Source: Gammaproteobacteria bacterium
GTDB taxonomy: Bacteria > Pseudomonadota > Gammaproteobacteria > Pseudomonadales > JAUIET01
Reading direction: 5' to 3'
Assembly: GCA_030429735.1 (NCBI GenBank)
Contig: JAUIET010000007.1
Coordinates: 1 to 64,000 of the forward strand
Length of the DNA: 64,000 nucleotides
Made by a program: the position numbers and the translations under genes
Shown: one piece after another, positions 17,355 to 25,335 of the stretch
Layout: each line of letters opens with the position of its first letter
Numbering within the stretch: position 1 is the stretch's first letter
Notes under the pieces: model-generated
Seen by the model: the letters and a program-made list of their open reading frames with translations, nothing else
What the model was told of the DNA's origin: nothing
Database searches by the model: none

Positions 17355-18868
17355 TAATCAGCATCCGTCGCAATGATTCCAGCAAGCTCTCTTGCATACG
17401 CTTTCTTGCGTTCCACATCCATCTGACGTTGAATTTGAATACGCTGGGCCTGAGGGCTGCCGGCGCCATGAAGCGATTCGGTTAGATAGCCCACGGCGTT
17501 GCGACCCAGTGTCATATTTTCAATGAGACGCAATATTCGTTGACGATGTTCAACCGGTATGTCGCTCTTGCCCTTCATGTACTTCTTAAGGATCGGGCCG
17601 GCAACCTCGTGCTCAAAATCAGCCTCCGACGGCATGGTAACCATGATGCCACCCGCTAAATCTTGTGTGAGCCGGGAGATTTCGTACGGGAATCGAGTGA
17701 CGTTGTGCTTGCACACGTTGGCGAGCATTTCGTCGTTCATGAAAATACCGGAGTCCAATTGCTTGGCTTCGTGGCTGGACGCTATCGCTGACGAATAGAT
17801 CGTTTCATTCAAATGGGTGATCTCCACCAGCTTATCCTTAATATGGCTGGCCTTCTCTGCGCCATTGTATTCGGCAATTTGCGCCGCGGCGCCCGTCATA
17901 ACATCGCCTAACCCTGTTTTGCACACATAGGATGCACGGTGGTAGGCCGTGAAACGGCTGACCAGAAGCTGGGCGAACTCGTACTCGCCATCCATCAAAA
18001 CGTGCTCATAGGGAATGAACACATTGTCGAACACAACGAGTGTTTCCTGACCACCGTATTGTGCATTTCCCTGGTCAATTTCACCTTGCTCCAGCGCACG
18101 TGTATCACAGGACTGACGGCCGTAGATAAACGTCATACCGGCTGCATCGGCCGGCACCAGGCCAATCACGGCGTAGTCTTTGTCCGCCTCAGTGAGGTTC
18201 TGGGTTGGCATCACACAGATCCAGTGGGAATTTAAACCACCTGTCATATGCGCTTTCGCGCCTGTCACGTAAATCCCCTTGTCTGTGCGTTTGGCAATAT
18301 GCATAAACATATCGGGGTCTTCTTGCTCACTCGGTCGCTTTGAGCGGTCTCCCTTGGGGTCTGTCATGCCGGCCCCAAGCACAATATTATTGCGTTGTGC
18401 CTGCTTCATAAACTCCAGGTAGCGCTGGTGATAGTCTGTGCCGTACTTCGCATCAATATCGTAAGTGACGGAATGCAGTACGCTGATGTTATCCAGCCCT
18501 GCGCAGCGCTGGAAACAAGTGCCAGTAAGCTGACCCATGCGGCGCTGCATTTTGTTTTTCATCACCAGGTCGTCCGGTGAGCCGACAATATGCAGAAATC
18601 GATTAACCGGTGCATCGATCAGTTCGCTGTGAGCAGTGGCAAGTTCGGGTTCCTCCAGTGCCAGCTCATAGCTGCGTTTTAATGCGTTGACTGATGGTCG
18701 GATAACCGGGTGATCCACCGGCTCATCGATACGCTCGCCAAACAGGTACACCTCGAGATTACGGCCGCGAAGCGAATCGAGATAGTCGTCGCCGCTTACA
18801 ATGGGGCTAAAACGCGACCAGCGCTCTGACGCAGTTTCGTCTATCTTTTTTGTCGTTTTATCCAACAT
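17354..18868 (-). CDS. 4-hydroxybutyryl-CoA dehydratase-like flavoprotein (HpaB fold)
   Basis: A 504-residue protein of the 4-hydroxyphenylacetate 3-hydroxylase (HpaB) superfamily. Several features point to the 4-hydroxybutyryl-CoA dehydratase/vinylacetyl-CoA isomerase branch. TCFQRCAG gives two Cys four residues apart (C118, C122), and AYHRASYVCKTGLGDV supplies the His and Cys expected as [4Fe-4S] ligands. MTGGLNSHWICVMPT, GRQSCDTRALE and GNAQYGGQE resemble clostridial AbfD as I remember it. The His-to-Cys spacing here is six, perhaps one shorter than AbfD, so the cluster should be checked. A plain flavin monooxygenase is the alternative. Cytoplasmic. No pathway partner is adjacent. Confidence 0.7.
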   Translation of the reverse strand: MLDKTTKKIDETASERWSRFSPIVSGDDYLDSLRGRNLEVYLFGERIDEPVDHPVIRPSVNALKRSYELALEEPELATAHSELIDAPVNRFLHIVGSPDDLVMKNKMQRRMGQLTGTCFQRCAGLDNISVLHSVTYDIDAKYGTDYHQRYLEFMKQAQRNNIVLGAGMTDPKGDRSKRPSEQEDPDMFMHIAKRTDKGIYVTGAKAHMTGGLNSHWICVMPTQNLTEADKDYAVIGLVPADAAGMTFIYGRQSCDTRALEQGEIDQGNAQYGGQETLVVFDNVFIPYEHVLMDGEYEFAQLLVSRFTAYHRASYVCKTGLGDVMTGAAAQIAEYNGAEKASHIKDKLVEITHLNETIYSSAIASSHEAKQLDSGIFMNDEMLANVCKHNVTRFPYEISRLTQDLAGGIMVTMPSEADFEHEVAGPILKKYMKGKSDIPVEHRQRILRLIENMTLGRNAVGYLTESLHGAGSPQAQRIQIQRQMDVERKKAYARELAGIIATDAD

Positions 18869-18956
18869 GGCTACCTCTGGAGATTTTGTAAGTGAAAGAC
18901 GATAGCAGCATGGCTATCCATTCGATTTCCGTGCTCAATATAGCACTTGCAGATAG

Positions 18957-19030
18957 CGGGGTCAGGCCTTACAGCCGACATTGCATACGAACGTAGGGTC
19001 TACAACGAATGTAGAGTGTAAGGCCTGACC
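18957..19030. repeat. Palindromic REP-like repeat, copy 4 (divergent centre)
   Basis: The outer arms CGGGGTCAGGCCTTACA and TGTAAGGCCTGACCG match copies 1-3, but the centre (GCATACGAACGTAGGGTC...) differs and lacks the GCAAAGCCCC block. Only the outer arms are conserved, as expected if they are the recognised part. It lies in the divergent gap before the nitroreductase gene. Confidence 0.8.
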
Positions 19031-19084
19031 GCCACGATTTATTCCCGTAGACTGTTGCTACATTCACGCAGAGAGAGTCCAAAC

Positions 19085-19762
19085 GTGCAGTATGATGATG
19101 TCATTCTCGGGCGCCGCAGTATTCGCGGGTATAAACCCGACCCGGTGCCGAAAGCACTGATTAAGGAGATTCTAACATTAGCGATGCGCTCTCCATCGTC
19201 GATGAACACTCAGCCATGGAATTTTACGGTCGTTTCCGGCGAACCCTTAAACCGCATCCGCGCCGGTAACACCGAACGCAATCTTAACGGCGTGCCGCAC
19301 TCGCGCGAGTTTCGCATCGGCAAGGCGTTTGCGGGCCACCATCGCGACCGTCAGGTGGGTGTGGCTAAGCAATTATTCGCTGCCATGGGTATCGAGCGTG
19401 AGGATAAAGAAGGGCGTCAGAATTGGGTGCTGCGCGGTTTCCGCCAGTTTGATGCGCCGGTGTGCGTGATTATTACGTACGACAAAGTACTGGCAGACAG
19501 CGATGACACGGCGTTTGACTGTGGAGCTGTTACAACAGCGCTAGTAAATGCCGCGTGGTCGCGTGGTTTGGGTGCAGTAATCAACAGCCAGGGCATTATG
19601 CAGTCACCGGTAGTGCGCGAGCATGCGAATATTGCTGATGATCAGGTGATTATGAAGGCTGTTGCACTGGGCTGGCCAGATGAAAATTTCCCGGCGAATG
19701 CGGTAGTGTCTGAGCGTAAAAGTGTTGAAGAGGCTGCTACTTTCTTGGGGTTTAATGACTGA
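19085..19762 (+). CDS. Nitroreductase-family FMN oxidoreductase
   Basis: About 225 residues from a GTG at 19085, which follows an AGAGAG at a sensible distance; a TTG at 19055 in the same frame is the alternative. The FMN-binding N-terminus is clear (RRSIRGYKPDPVPKAL, then MRSPSSMNTQPWNF), and the C-terminus has the ALGWPDE segment of the family. These enzymes use NAD(P)H to reduce nitroaromatics, quinones or related compounds; the natural substrate cannot be read from sequence. It is a cytoplasmic homodimer by family. It stands alone between a repeat and the broken DUF1287 gene. Confidence 0.88.
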   Translation: MQYDDVILGRRSIRGYKPDPVPKALIKEILTLAMRSPSSMNTQPWNFTVVSGEPLNRIRAGNTERNLNGVPHSREFRIGKAFAGHHRDRQVGVAKQLFAAMGIEREDKEGRQNWVLRGFRQFDAPVCVIITYDKVLADSDDTAFDCGAVTTALVNAAWSRGLGAVINSQGIMQSPVVREHANIADDQVIMKAVALGWPDENFPANAVVSERKSVEEAATFLGFND

Positions 19763-19795
19763 CACCTAAAAGCCCTACACTAGCCGCAAGCAACC

Positions 19796-20707
19796 ATGAA
19801 AACAAAGCCAATCAGAACTACCCTACAAGCAGCGCTAACAGGCTTCATTCTCTCCATCGCTTTGACCGCGAACGGTTCAACATTCGAAACTGATCTGGTT
19901 GCAGCGGCCTATGAAAGAACACAGAGCTCTGTATCTTACGATGGAAGGTATTTCTCCATTTCGTACCCGGGCGGAGACGTACCATCTCACATAGGCGTTT
20001 GTACCGATGTTATTATCAGGTCGTATCGAAAAATTGGCACTGACCTGCAGAAGCTGGTGCATGAAGATATGACGATGAACTTTGACCGCTACCCTTCAAA
20101 TAGAATTTGGGGCCTAACAACGCCAGACAAAAATATTGATCACAGACGGGTTCCCAATCTGCAGGTGTTTTTTTCCAGGCGGGGCGAACAGCTCAGAATA
20201 TCCTTTAGGGAAGCTCTGAAAAATACCCGATGCCTCTGGCTTACAGGCGAATCCAGAGTTGAGGCGCGAGTTCGCCGGCTTACTGGTGGTAAGTCAAGAA
20301 CTTGCAACGACAAGGCTGGATTCGCCTGTAAGCCCCGCAGGGCGCGGCCTGTAGCGCACCATGGCTTCGTTGCGCCGCTCGCCAAGGACACCCAGCCTTG
20401 GCCTTCTCGACGCGCCTCACCACGGCACGCTACAGGTCACGCAGAGGCATTGGGTATTTTTTAGAGCTTCCCTAGCCCGGAAGAGTATGCGCCAGGAAAC
20501 CTGGTCACCTGGATGCTGCCCGGTAACTTGCCACATATAGGAATTGTCATTGATTCGGTCAATCCTGAAACGGGCAACCCAGTGGTGGTGCACAACATAG
20601 GTCGGGGTCCGGTGGTGGAGGACATGCTGTTCAAGTACCAGATTACTGGTCATTATCGCTTTGTGCCGGAAAAATACGAAGAGCCGGCTCGCAACGAGCA
20701 GCAGTAA
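19796..20707 (+). pseudogene. DUF1287 (YijF-like) gene interrupted by a 265-bp element, in frame
   Basis: The 5' part has a signal peptide (LTGFILSIALTANGS) and the DUF1287 signature: GVCTDVIIRSYRKIGTDLQ, VHEDM, YPSNRIWGL, NIDHRRVPNL. At 20208 it enters the mobile element; beyond it the same frame resumes as SPEEYAPGNLVTW, LPHIGIVIDS, VVHNIGRGP, ITGHYRF. Element plus target duplication is 267 bp, or 89 codons, so phase is kept. The only stop inside is a TAG at 20462-20464 in the right inverted end. Without the insert the protein would be about 214 residues, normal for the family. DUF1287 proteins are secreted NlpC/P60-like proteins of unknown activity. Confidence 0.85.
20208..20472. mobile_element. 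MITE-like 265-bp element, copy 1, TA target duplication
   Basis: Terminal inverted repeats of about 30 bp (GGGAAGCTCTGAAAAATACC at the left, the near-complement at the right) are flanked by TA at 20206-20207 and 20473-20474. Inside is a perfect 19-bp pair at 20238-20256 and 20316-20334, and a second pair based on CCTGTAGCG/CGCTACAGG. No transposase is encoded. TA duplication suggests mobilisation by an IS630/Tc1-mariner-type enzyme. It is 97% identical (7 differences) to the copy at 59.1 kb and of exactly equal length. Confidence 0.9.
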
Positions 20708-20757
20708 GCCGCGATCATCTGCACCTGAAAGCCAGGGTAATGCAGGCCGGCGTCAGA

Positions 20758-20832
20758 CCCCAATGCCCCTTACCCCAATGCCCCTTACCCCAATGCCCCT
20801 TACCCCAATGCCCCTTACCCCAATGCCCCTTG
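20758..20832. repeat. 15-bp tandem repeat, five copies
   Basis: CCCCAATGCCCCTTA is repeated five times head to tail, with one change (final A to G) in the last unit. It starts 51 bases after the stop of the DUF1287 remnant. The unit length is a multiple of 3, so a frame through it would read as a PMPLT repeat, but no convincing gene covers it. From here to 21198 I see nothing else except the upstream region of the envelope operon. Confidence 0.95.
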
Positions 20833-21198
20833 ATAGATGCGACGTCAACTGCGAAACCAATGCCTATCCTCTTGTATTCGCCATGATTTAATAGTTAGAA
20901 ACATTGTTTGAACGAAAAAACGCGTCGTCAACACCCTCAGCCATACTCCGCCTTTTCTTCATAAATATTTCACCATTTCTGCAACGTTAACCCGTTTCGT
21001 TCAGCTCAGGTTTAGTAAACGCCCCTTAAAGTGAATCTCAAGGTCCCTCTTAGCATGTCCGAGGAAGGAAGCGATGCAGGCTCTAACATTTATCTATTCA
21101 TCGCCGGTTCAGATTTCGGTAAACGCCAAGCGCGCTGCCAAAAAAGTCGTCAGACAACCGTTCTGCCGCAACCCCCTAAAAGCAAAAGGAGAACCCTG

Positions 21199-22011
21199 AT
21201 GTCACTTTTACCCAACCCGCAGAGCGTAATCGCCTGTGCAATACTGTTATTTGCCTCCACCGCATTCGCCAGTCCTTCCGGGCCCGTGGTGCGACTGTTT
21301 CCAACCACCGTGCTCGAAGACATTCGTGAAACGAGCCAAGTGGCGGAAGAGATGGAGAACAACTTGCAGGAGATCATCCACCGCCTGGACATGCAACGCG
21401 AAATGCACCAGGAAAGCCTCTGTCAGGGCGCAGACTCGGACCAGGGTTGCGCGCGAATCGCCAAGCAGCTGGGTGATACTTACCTGGAGATGCTGAACGC
21501 CATGAGCGAGCGACTGCCGGAAATGGAGCGCGCTGTTACCAACACTCGCCAAAGCCTGGAAAAACGCTTACGAAGCGAACTCGGTCACCGCACGACGCCC
21601 ACAACGCTGCAGAACTCTCTGCTCGGTGAGGCGGCCAGCACCGTAAGCACCACCAAACCTGAACTGCGTGGGCGGTCCGGCGTGCGCTTGTCTAATCGAT
21701 TCAAGCAGTACTACAACCTGGTTGCCGCGCATCGTGAGGGGCCAGCGAAGTCGCTCGCCGTGGTTGCTGCAGACATTTATCTCGACATGGAGGAAGCCGC
21801 GCAGCTTATCGCTGCAACGCAAGAAGAGATTGGTCGCGCCACCCTCATGGGGCAGCTCAACCAATCGTTCGGTGCCATTACCCCGGAGATGGCCAATGTG
21901 GTGGAGGGTGTGAAAGAAATACTGTTCGGCGAAAGCAGCGAGATAATCGCCATTCCGTCGTCGCCCACACTCGCAAGCCAAACCGAATACGTTAGCCCAC
22001 TTGATATGTAG
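21199..22011 (+). CDS. Envelope operon gene 1: exported helical protein
   Basis: About 270 residues from the ATG at 21199, which follows AAGGAGA; a longer frame from 21031 would add an unlikely leader. A signal peptide ends near AFASPSG. The rest is almost all charged, heptad-like helix (VLEDIRETSQVAEEMENNLQEIIHRLDMQ, MLNAMSERLPEMERAVTNTRQSLEKRL), with one Cys pair (LCQGADSDQGCARI). It should be a periplasmic coiled-coil protein. It heads a seven-gene run in which neighbours overlap or nearly touch. I do not recognise the family; it could be a periplasmic scaffold or sensor for the channel proteins downstream. Confidence 0.75.
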   Translation: MSLLPNPQSVIACAILLFASTAFASPSGPVVRLFPTTVLEDIRETSQVAEEMENNLQEIIHRLDMQREMHQESLCQGADSDQGCARIAKQLGDTYLEMLNAMSERLPEMERAVTNTRQSLEKRLRSELGHRTTPTTLQNSLLGEAASTVSTTKPELRGRSGVRLSNRFKQYYNLVAAHREGPAKSLAVVAADIYLDMEEAAQLIAATQEEIGRATLMGQLNQSFGAITPEMANVVEGVKEILFGESSEIIAIPSSPTLASQTEYVSPLDM

Positions 22012-22024
22012 CAGGAGTATAGAC

Positions 22025-22564
22025 ATGAAATCACTTATCATTGCACTCGGCACACTCATCGTCCTCGGCGGTTGTGCCAACCAAACACCCGTGGCCACGT
22101 CTTGTAACATCGACGTGAGCAACAAGCTTGTCAGCGCCATCCATGAAGTGGAGGAACGGCTTGCTTCTGGGTGCGCTTATCACTTCGATGCGTACTTTCA
22201 GCAACTTATGAAAGTAGCTGAGGAGAATGCGGCGCCCGAGAATAAGCAGCTCTTCTCCGAGCACCTGGTGCGCGTGAGCGACGCGGGGCTTATCAACAAA
22301 CGCCAGGCGAAGGCGCTGTACAACCGCTACTTCAATGTGAAGTTCGTGTCTTTCACTGGCGACTACAACACCTGCTCGCAAGCGTGCCCGGTGCACAGCG
22401 AAGTGGTGAGCAACATGCGCCATGAGCTCAAGGACAAAGAGCGCGGCCTTATGCACGCATCGCTTGACCAGGGCAGCTACTATCGCGCTGACCACCTCTT
22501 GAAGGAAGCGCAACTGGTACTCGAAGCCACCTGCCGAGCGTGCGCGAATGGCGACCAAAACTAA
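22025..22564 (+). CDS. Envelope operon gene 2: small lipoprotein
   Basis: A 179-residue lipoprotein from the ATG at 22025, preceded by CAGGAG. The signal peptide ends with the lipobox VLGGCANQ. Asn/Gln after the Cys rather than Asp favours outer-membrane sorting. The mature part has five or more Cys (TSC, GCAY, TCSQAC, TCRAC), pointing to disulfides in the periplasm, and is helical otherwise. Its last 17 bases overlap the channel gene. No family recognised. Confidence 0.75.
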   Translation: MKSLIIALGTLIVLGGCANQTPVATSCNIDVSNKLVSAIHEVEERLASGCAYHFDAYFQQLMKVAEENAAPENKQLFSEHLVRVSDAGLINKRQAKALYNRYFNVKFVSFTGDYNTCSQACPVHSEVVSNMRHELKDKERGLMHASLDQGSYYRADHLLKEAQLVLEATCRACANGDQN

Positions 22565-23174
22565 AGGCGGCTTCACTCTGGGAGCGCTGACGGGCGTGGC
22601 GCTGGTTGCATTGCTTATGCTCGGAAGCGCTCCAGAGTCGAGCCTAGGCGGTGGCACGGCCCTCATTTGGGTGCAACAAAATCTGGGTGCCTCGCTCTGG
22701 TTCTTTGCCACAGTATCGGCCCTCTTTGTGTTCGACCTCACCCGTTTGAAGCACCACCTATTCAACCACGAGGGCCGCCATGAGCACTCAGCGCTACGCG
22801 ATGTTGTGGGCCTCGACCAAAGACTCGATGTGTGGGCGCATTTGTTTGTGGGTATTGGCGTGGTGTGGACTGCGATCGGTATGCGCAGTGCGCTTCAAAC
22901 AGCCCTGGGTGGTGGCGACTTAAGTGGTTCTGCCAACTCCGTGTTAAAAAACCTTGTAGATGGTGGCATCTTGCTCGCGCTCACCACCACCATCGTCGGC
23001 GGTGTGGGTGGGTACCTCATGCGCCTTGTTAAAACGGTGTGTGTGGGGGCCGCCTTGCAGGCGTTTTACGAGGTGCTGAATCAGGCCGGGGTAAGGGAGT
23101 TGATAGTCGCCACCGAGCGCATCGAATCGCAGCTGAAGAGCTTGTCACACGCCGAGGGGCCAACAAGCTCATGA
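22548..23174 (+). CDS. Envelope operon gene 3: MotA/TolQ/ExbB-like membrane protein
   Basis: A 208-residue protein with four predicted membrane spans: TLGALTGVALVALLMLG, LWFFATVSALFVFDL, WAHLFVGIGVVWTAIGM, and LVDGGILLALTTTIVGGVGG. The last two resemble the channel-forming TM2-TM3 pair of MotA/TolQ/ExbB proteins (GLLGTVxGM and EALxxTaxGLxxAIP types), with a charged loop after TM2. Such proteins form a pentamer that takes up protons or Na+ and drives a partner with one membrane span. The next gene encodes such a partner. The similarity is remote; a profile search would settle it. Confidence 0.65.
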   Translation: MATKTKGGFTLGALTGVALVALLMLGSAPESSLGGGTALIWVQQNLGASLWFFATVSALFVFDLTRLKHHLFNHEGRHEHSALRDVVGLDQRLDVWAHLFVGIGVVWTAIGMRSALQTALGGGDLSGSANSVLKNLVDGGILLALTTTIVGGVGGYLMRLVKTVCVGAALQAFYEVLNQAGVRELIVATERIESQLKSLSHAEGPTSS

Positions 23175-23830
23175 ACACACGCTACAGTCTCCGCCACTTC
23201 GAAGACGACGGTTTACAAACCGACGTGATGCGGTTCATGGCCATCATCGCGTTTTGCCTGGTGGCGGTACTAGCGCTCGTGCGCGATATGGAACCTACCG
23301 AAACGCCAACAGCCGCGGAACCGAAAGCGGTTGAGCCGGTGAAGCCAGTGCCGGAAGTCACTGTGGAAAAGCCGGCAGCGCCCGCCCCCGCGGAAGCGTT
23401 GGCTGAACCGGGGCCAACGCCGCTGACGCCACCCGAAGAGATCGACGTTGGCGAGGCGGCGCCTTTGCCGGTAGCCAGTTCTACATCCGAGGATCAGGGC
23501 CTCAGCCTGCGTTTTGCGAGCGATGCCGCGTTCGTCAACCTGATCCGCCGAGGTAAGGTGCGAGTGTACGCGTTTCAACAAAACCGCTTTCTGATGCTGG
23601 ACCGAGGCTTTGCCTTCCATCCTACAAGCCCGCCGCAGTCCATCCATGAGTTAGAAACGGTACCCAGCCGTGTGCAAGCGGCACTTGCCGGAAAACTTAA
23701 CAATAACCAGTGGGGGGTGCGCCTACCGAAACCCACCGCTGCATCCATCCAACAGCTCGCCAACCGCTTTCAATCCGGGCAGTTAGTGATCGATCAAACC
23801 GGAGCCGTGCGTCATGTTCCGCTTCCCTAG
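23171..23830 (+). CDS. Envelope operon gene 4: ExbD/MotB-like single-span protein
   Basis: A 219-residue protein starting with ATG at 23171, overlapping the channel gene by 4 bases. A short cytoplasmic start is followed by one membrane helix, TDVMRFMAIIAFCLVAVLAL. D18 sits at its cytoplasmic edge, the place of the ion-carrying Asp in ExbD/TolR/MotB (DVMxxLLIxFM type). A Pro/Ala/Glu-rich linker (about 40-110) would cross the periplasm, then comes a folded C-terminal domain (LSLRFASDAAFVNLIRRGKV onward). This topology fits a stator-rod protein that carries force across the envelope. No peptidoglycan-binding OmpA motif was seen. Confidence 0.7.
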   Translation: MNTRYSLRHFEDDGLQTDVMRFMAIIAFCLVAVLALVRDMEPTETPTAAEPKAVEPVKPVPEVTVEKPAAPAPAEALAEPGPTPLTPPEEIDVGEAAPLPVASSTSEDQGLSLRFASDAAFVNLIRRGKVRVYAFQQNRFLMLDRGFAFHPTSPPQSIHELETVPSRVQAALAGKLNNNQWGVRLPKPTAASIQQLANRFQSGQLVIDQTGAVRHVPLP

Positions 23831-24824
23831 CATTCTACTTTTCCTGCTTGCGGGTATTAGCCATGCAAGCGCGCAACAGAGCCCGCTCGAGCACTGGCTC
23901 TCGGGCACGGTCGCGCCCAGGCTTGCGATGAAGCTGGAGAAACATCCCAAGTTCAGCGGCGAAGTGATTCGGCTCAGCGCCATGCAGGGTGGTCGTTTAA
24001 CGGAAACGAGTAACGATCTCGTGCGCATGATCGAGCGCGATCTAACAGTACGTCTAATGCGCTATGAAGGCATTCGCATTCGCTACCACGGTCAGCCATT
24101 CAAACCCACTGATCGCCCGGTACACTACGTGCTCGGCGTGGATGTGCACAAACACCACGGTTCCGAGCATCGCGTTACAGTCGCTATGGTTGATCTAACC
24201 GAGGGCATTTGGGTGGGCGGCACCGCGTTTCGTTGGCAAGGTCGGTTGTCGCGGGCGGAGCGGGCGCTACTTGGCAATCAAACTACTGCTCGGCGTGCCT
24301 CAGCACCGATTGCCTCGGCGCAAAGCGTGCCCACCCAGACTACGCCTGTTAGTCTGCAGCGCACACGGACTGAGCCTACCACTCTGCTTAGCGCCTTGAC
24401 TTACAGAAAAGTCTCAGGTGAAGGTGTGTGCGAGGGCCAGACCGGTTCGGTGTGCGTTGAGGTTCAAGTACCGTTGCAACAGCATGCCAATCTGCTCGTG
24501 TTTGCTAAACGCGACAGTAAGGTGATTCCGGCCTGCAACTCCGGCGCAAAACTTCGCAGCCCCGGTACCTACCACTTCCGACTGCCGGTAACTGTACAAA
24601 AAAGCTCTCGCGCACGCGCGGATGCAGACGCGGACTTCTATGCGATCGCCACCCAGGATCCACGTGCCGCTGCGTCGCTGGGGTATTTACTTGAAGCAGC
24701 GTGTTCTCAGCAATCAGCGCTGTGGCAAATAAGCTTCAAACAGGCACTCGAAAAAGTAAAACCCAGCACTGAGTGGCAAGTGCTACGCCTCCGCCGCAGT
24801 GGCCGGGGCGTGCGCGCACTTTGA
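23814..24824 (+). CDS. Envelope operon gene 5: exported protein
   Basis: A 336-residue protein with a clear signal peptide (FPSILLFLLAGISHASA) that overlaps the rod-protein gene by 17 bases. The first domain (about 25-150) contains GEVIRLSAMQGGRLTETSN and DDLVRMIERDLTVRL-like helix, then HYVLGVDVHKHHGS and IWVGGTAFRW, a mixed alpha/beta pattern like that of secreted proteins that oppose a FlgO/LpoB-type fold. A linker rich in Thr/Ser follows, then a second beta domain with three or four Cys (GVCEGQTGSVCVEV, IPACNSG, EAACSQ). I assign no function. It is expected in the periplasm or at the outer membrane with the rest of the operon. Confidence 0.65.
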   Translation: MFRFPSILLFLLAGISHASAQQSPLEHWLSGTVAPRLAMKLEKHPKFSGEVIRLSAMQGGRLTETSNDLVRMIERDLTVRLMRYEGIRIRYHGQPFKPTDRPVHYVLGVDVHKHHGSEHRVTVAMVDLTEGIWVGGTAFRWQGRLSRAERALLGNQTTARRASAPIASAQSVPTQTTPVSLQRTRTEPTTLLSALTYRKVSGEGVCEGQTGSVCVEVQVPLQQHANLLVFAKRDSKVIPACNSGAKLRSPGTYHFRLPVTVQKSSRARADADADFYAIATQDPRAAASLGYLLEAACSQQSALWQISFKQALEKVKPSTEWQVLRLRRSGRGVRAL

Positions 24825-24840
24825 CAAAGGAGTACACACC

Positions 24841-25335
24841 ATGCGATTTCTTTTAGGTCTTCTCGTTGGCGCGAGTCTCACCCACCTCGCCATTTGCACT
24901 TACCAGGGAAAGCCGCCTTTTCAGTTTGACGTCATCGCCTGGCAGAACTTGATCGCGCGTGTGCAAGCACCACTTCGCGAGCAGCTGCCCGCTACGCCAA
25001 AAAAGCAGCACGAGCCTACCGTGTATAAAGCCGAGTCCTTAGAGCATGACGCGCCTTTGCACACCGCCACCAGCGCACCGGAAGCAGTGAAAAAGTCGGA
25101 GCCCGCCGTGCAAGCCGTCCAGGTTTCAGGGCAGCAGGTGGTGTGGACACCGTTCCACAGCGAAGCTTCCGCTAACGGCTTCGCCGGCCGCTTAACTGCC
25201 CAGCTCGGCCCACGATTCGCCGTGGATAAGCTCGCTCCGCACACTTACGTAGTGACATTCAGCTACGACAGTGAACGCGAGCGGGCCTATCTACAGGCTC
25301 AGGTTAACGCGCTCACAGGAGGGTCCGACTTATGA
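24841..25335 (+). CDS. Envelope operon gene 6: membrane-anchored SPOR-like protein
   Basis: A 164-residue protein from the ATG at 24841 after CAAAGGAG. One N-terminal hydrophobic segment (FLLGLLVGASLTHLAI) anchors it in the inner membrane. A charged linker leads to a C-terminal domain, VVWTPFHSEASANGFAGRL then FAVDKLAPHTYVVTFSY, with the beta-alpha-beta layout and length of SPOR domains, which bind denuded peptidoglycan glycan strands. It overlaps the transglycosylase gene by 4 bases, so both wall-related proteins are translationally coupled. The SPOR call is by pattern and moderately sure. Confidence 0.65.
   Translation: MRFLLGLLVGASLTHLAICTYQGKPPFQFDVIAWQNLIARVQAPLREQLPATPKKQHEPTVYKAESLEHDAPLHTATSAPEAVKKSEPAVQAVQVSGQQVVWTPFHSEASANGFAGRLTAQLGPRFAVDKLAPHTYVVTFSYDSERERAYLQAQVNALTGGSDL

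Noticed and set aside
20140-20391. Minus-strand frame (MSLASGATKPWCATGRAL type) in both copies of the 265-bp element
   Set aside because: It is repeated because the element is repeated. It has no start site or family, and such frames are commonly over-annotated in repeated elements.
22031-22765. 244-residue minus-strand frame across envelope genes 2 and 3
   Set aside because: It lacks a signal or domain, while the plus strand gives a lipobox lipoprotein and a membrane protein with translational coupling.
22548-23830. Zorya-type phage defence (ZorA/ZorB)
   Set aside because: The channel/rod pair recalls ZorAB, but there is no long cytoplasmic ZorA tail and no zorC/zorD/zorE gene; the neighbours are envelope and wall proteins.
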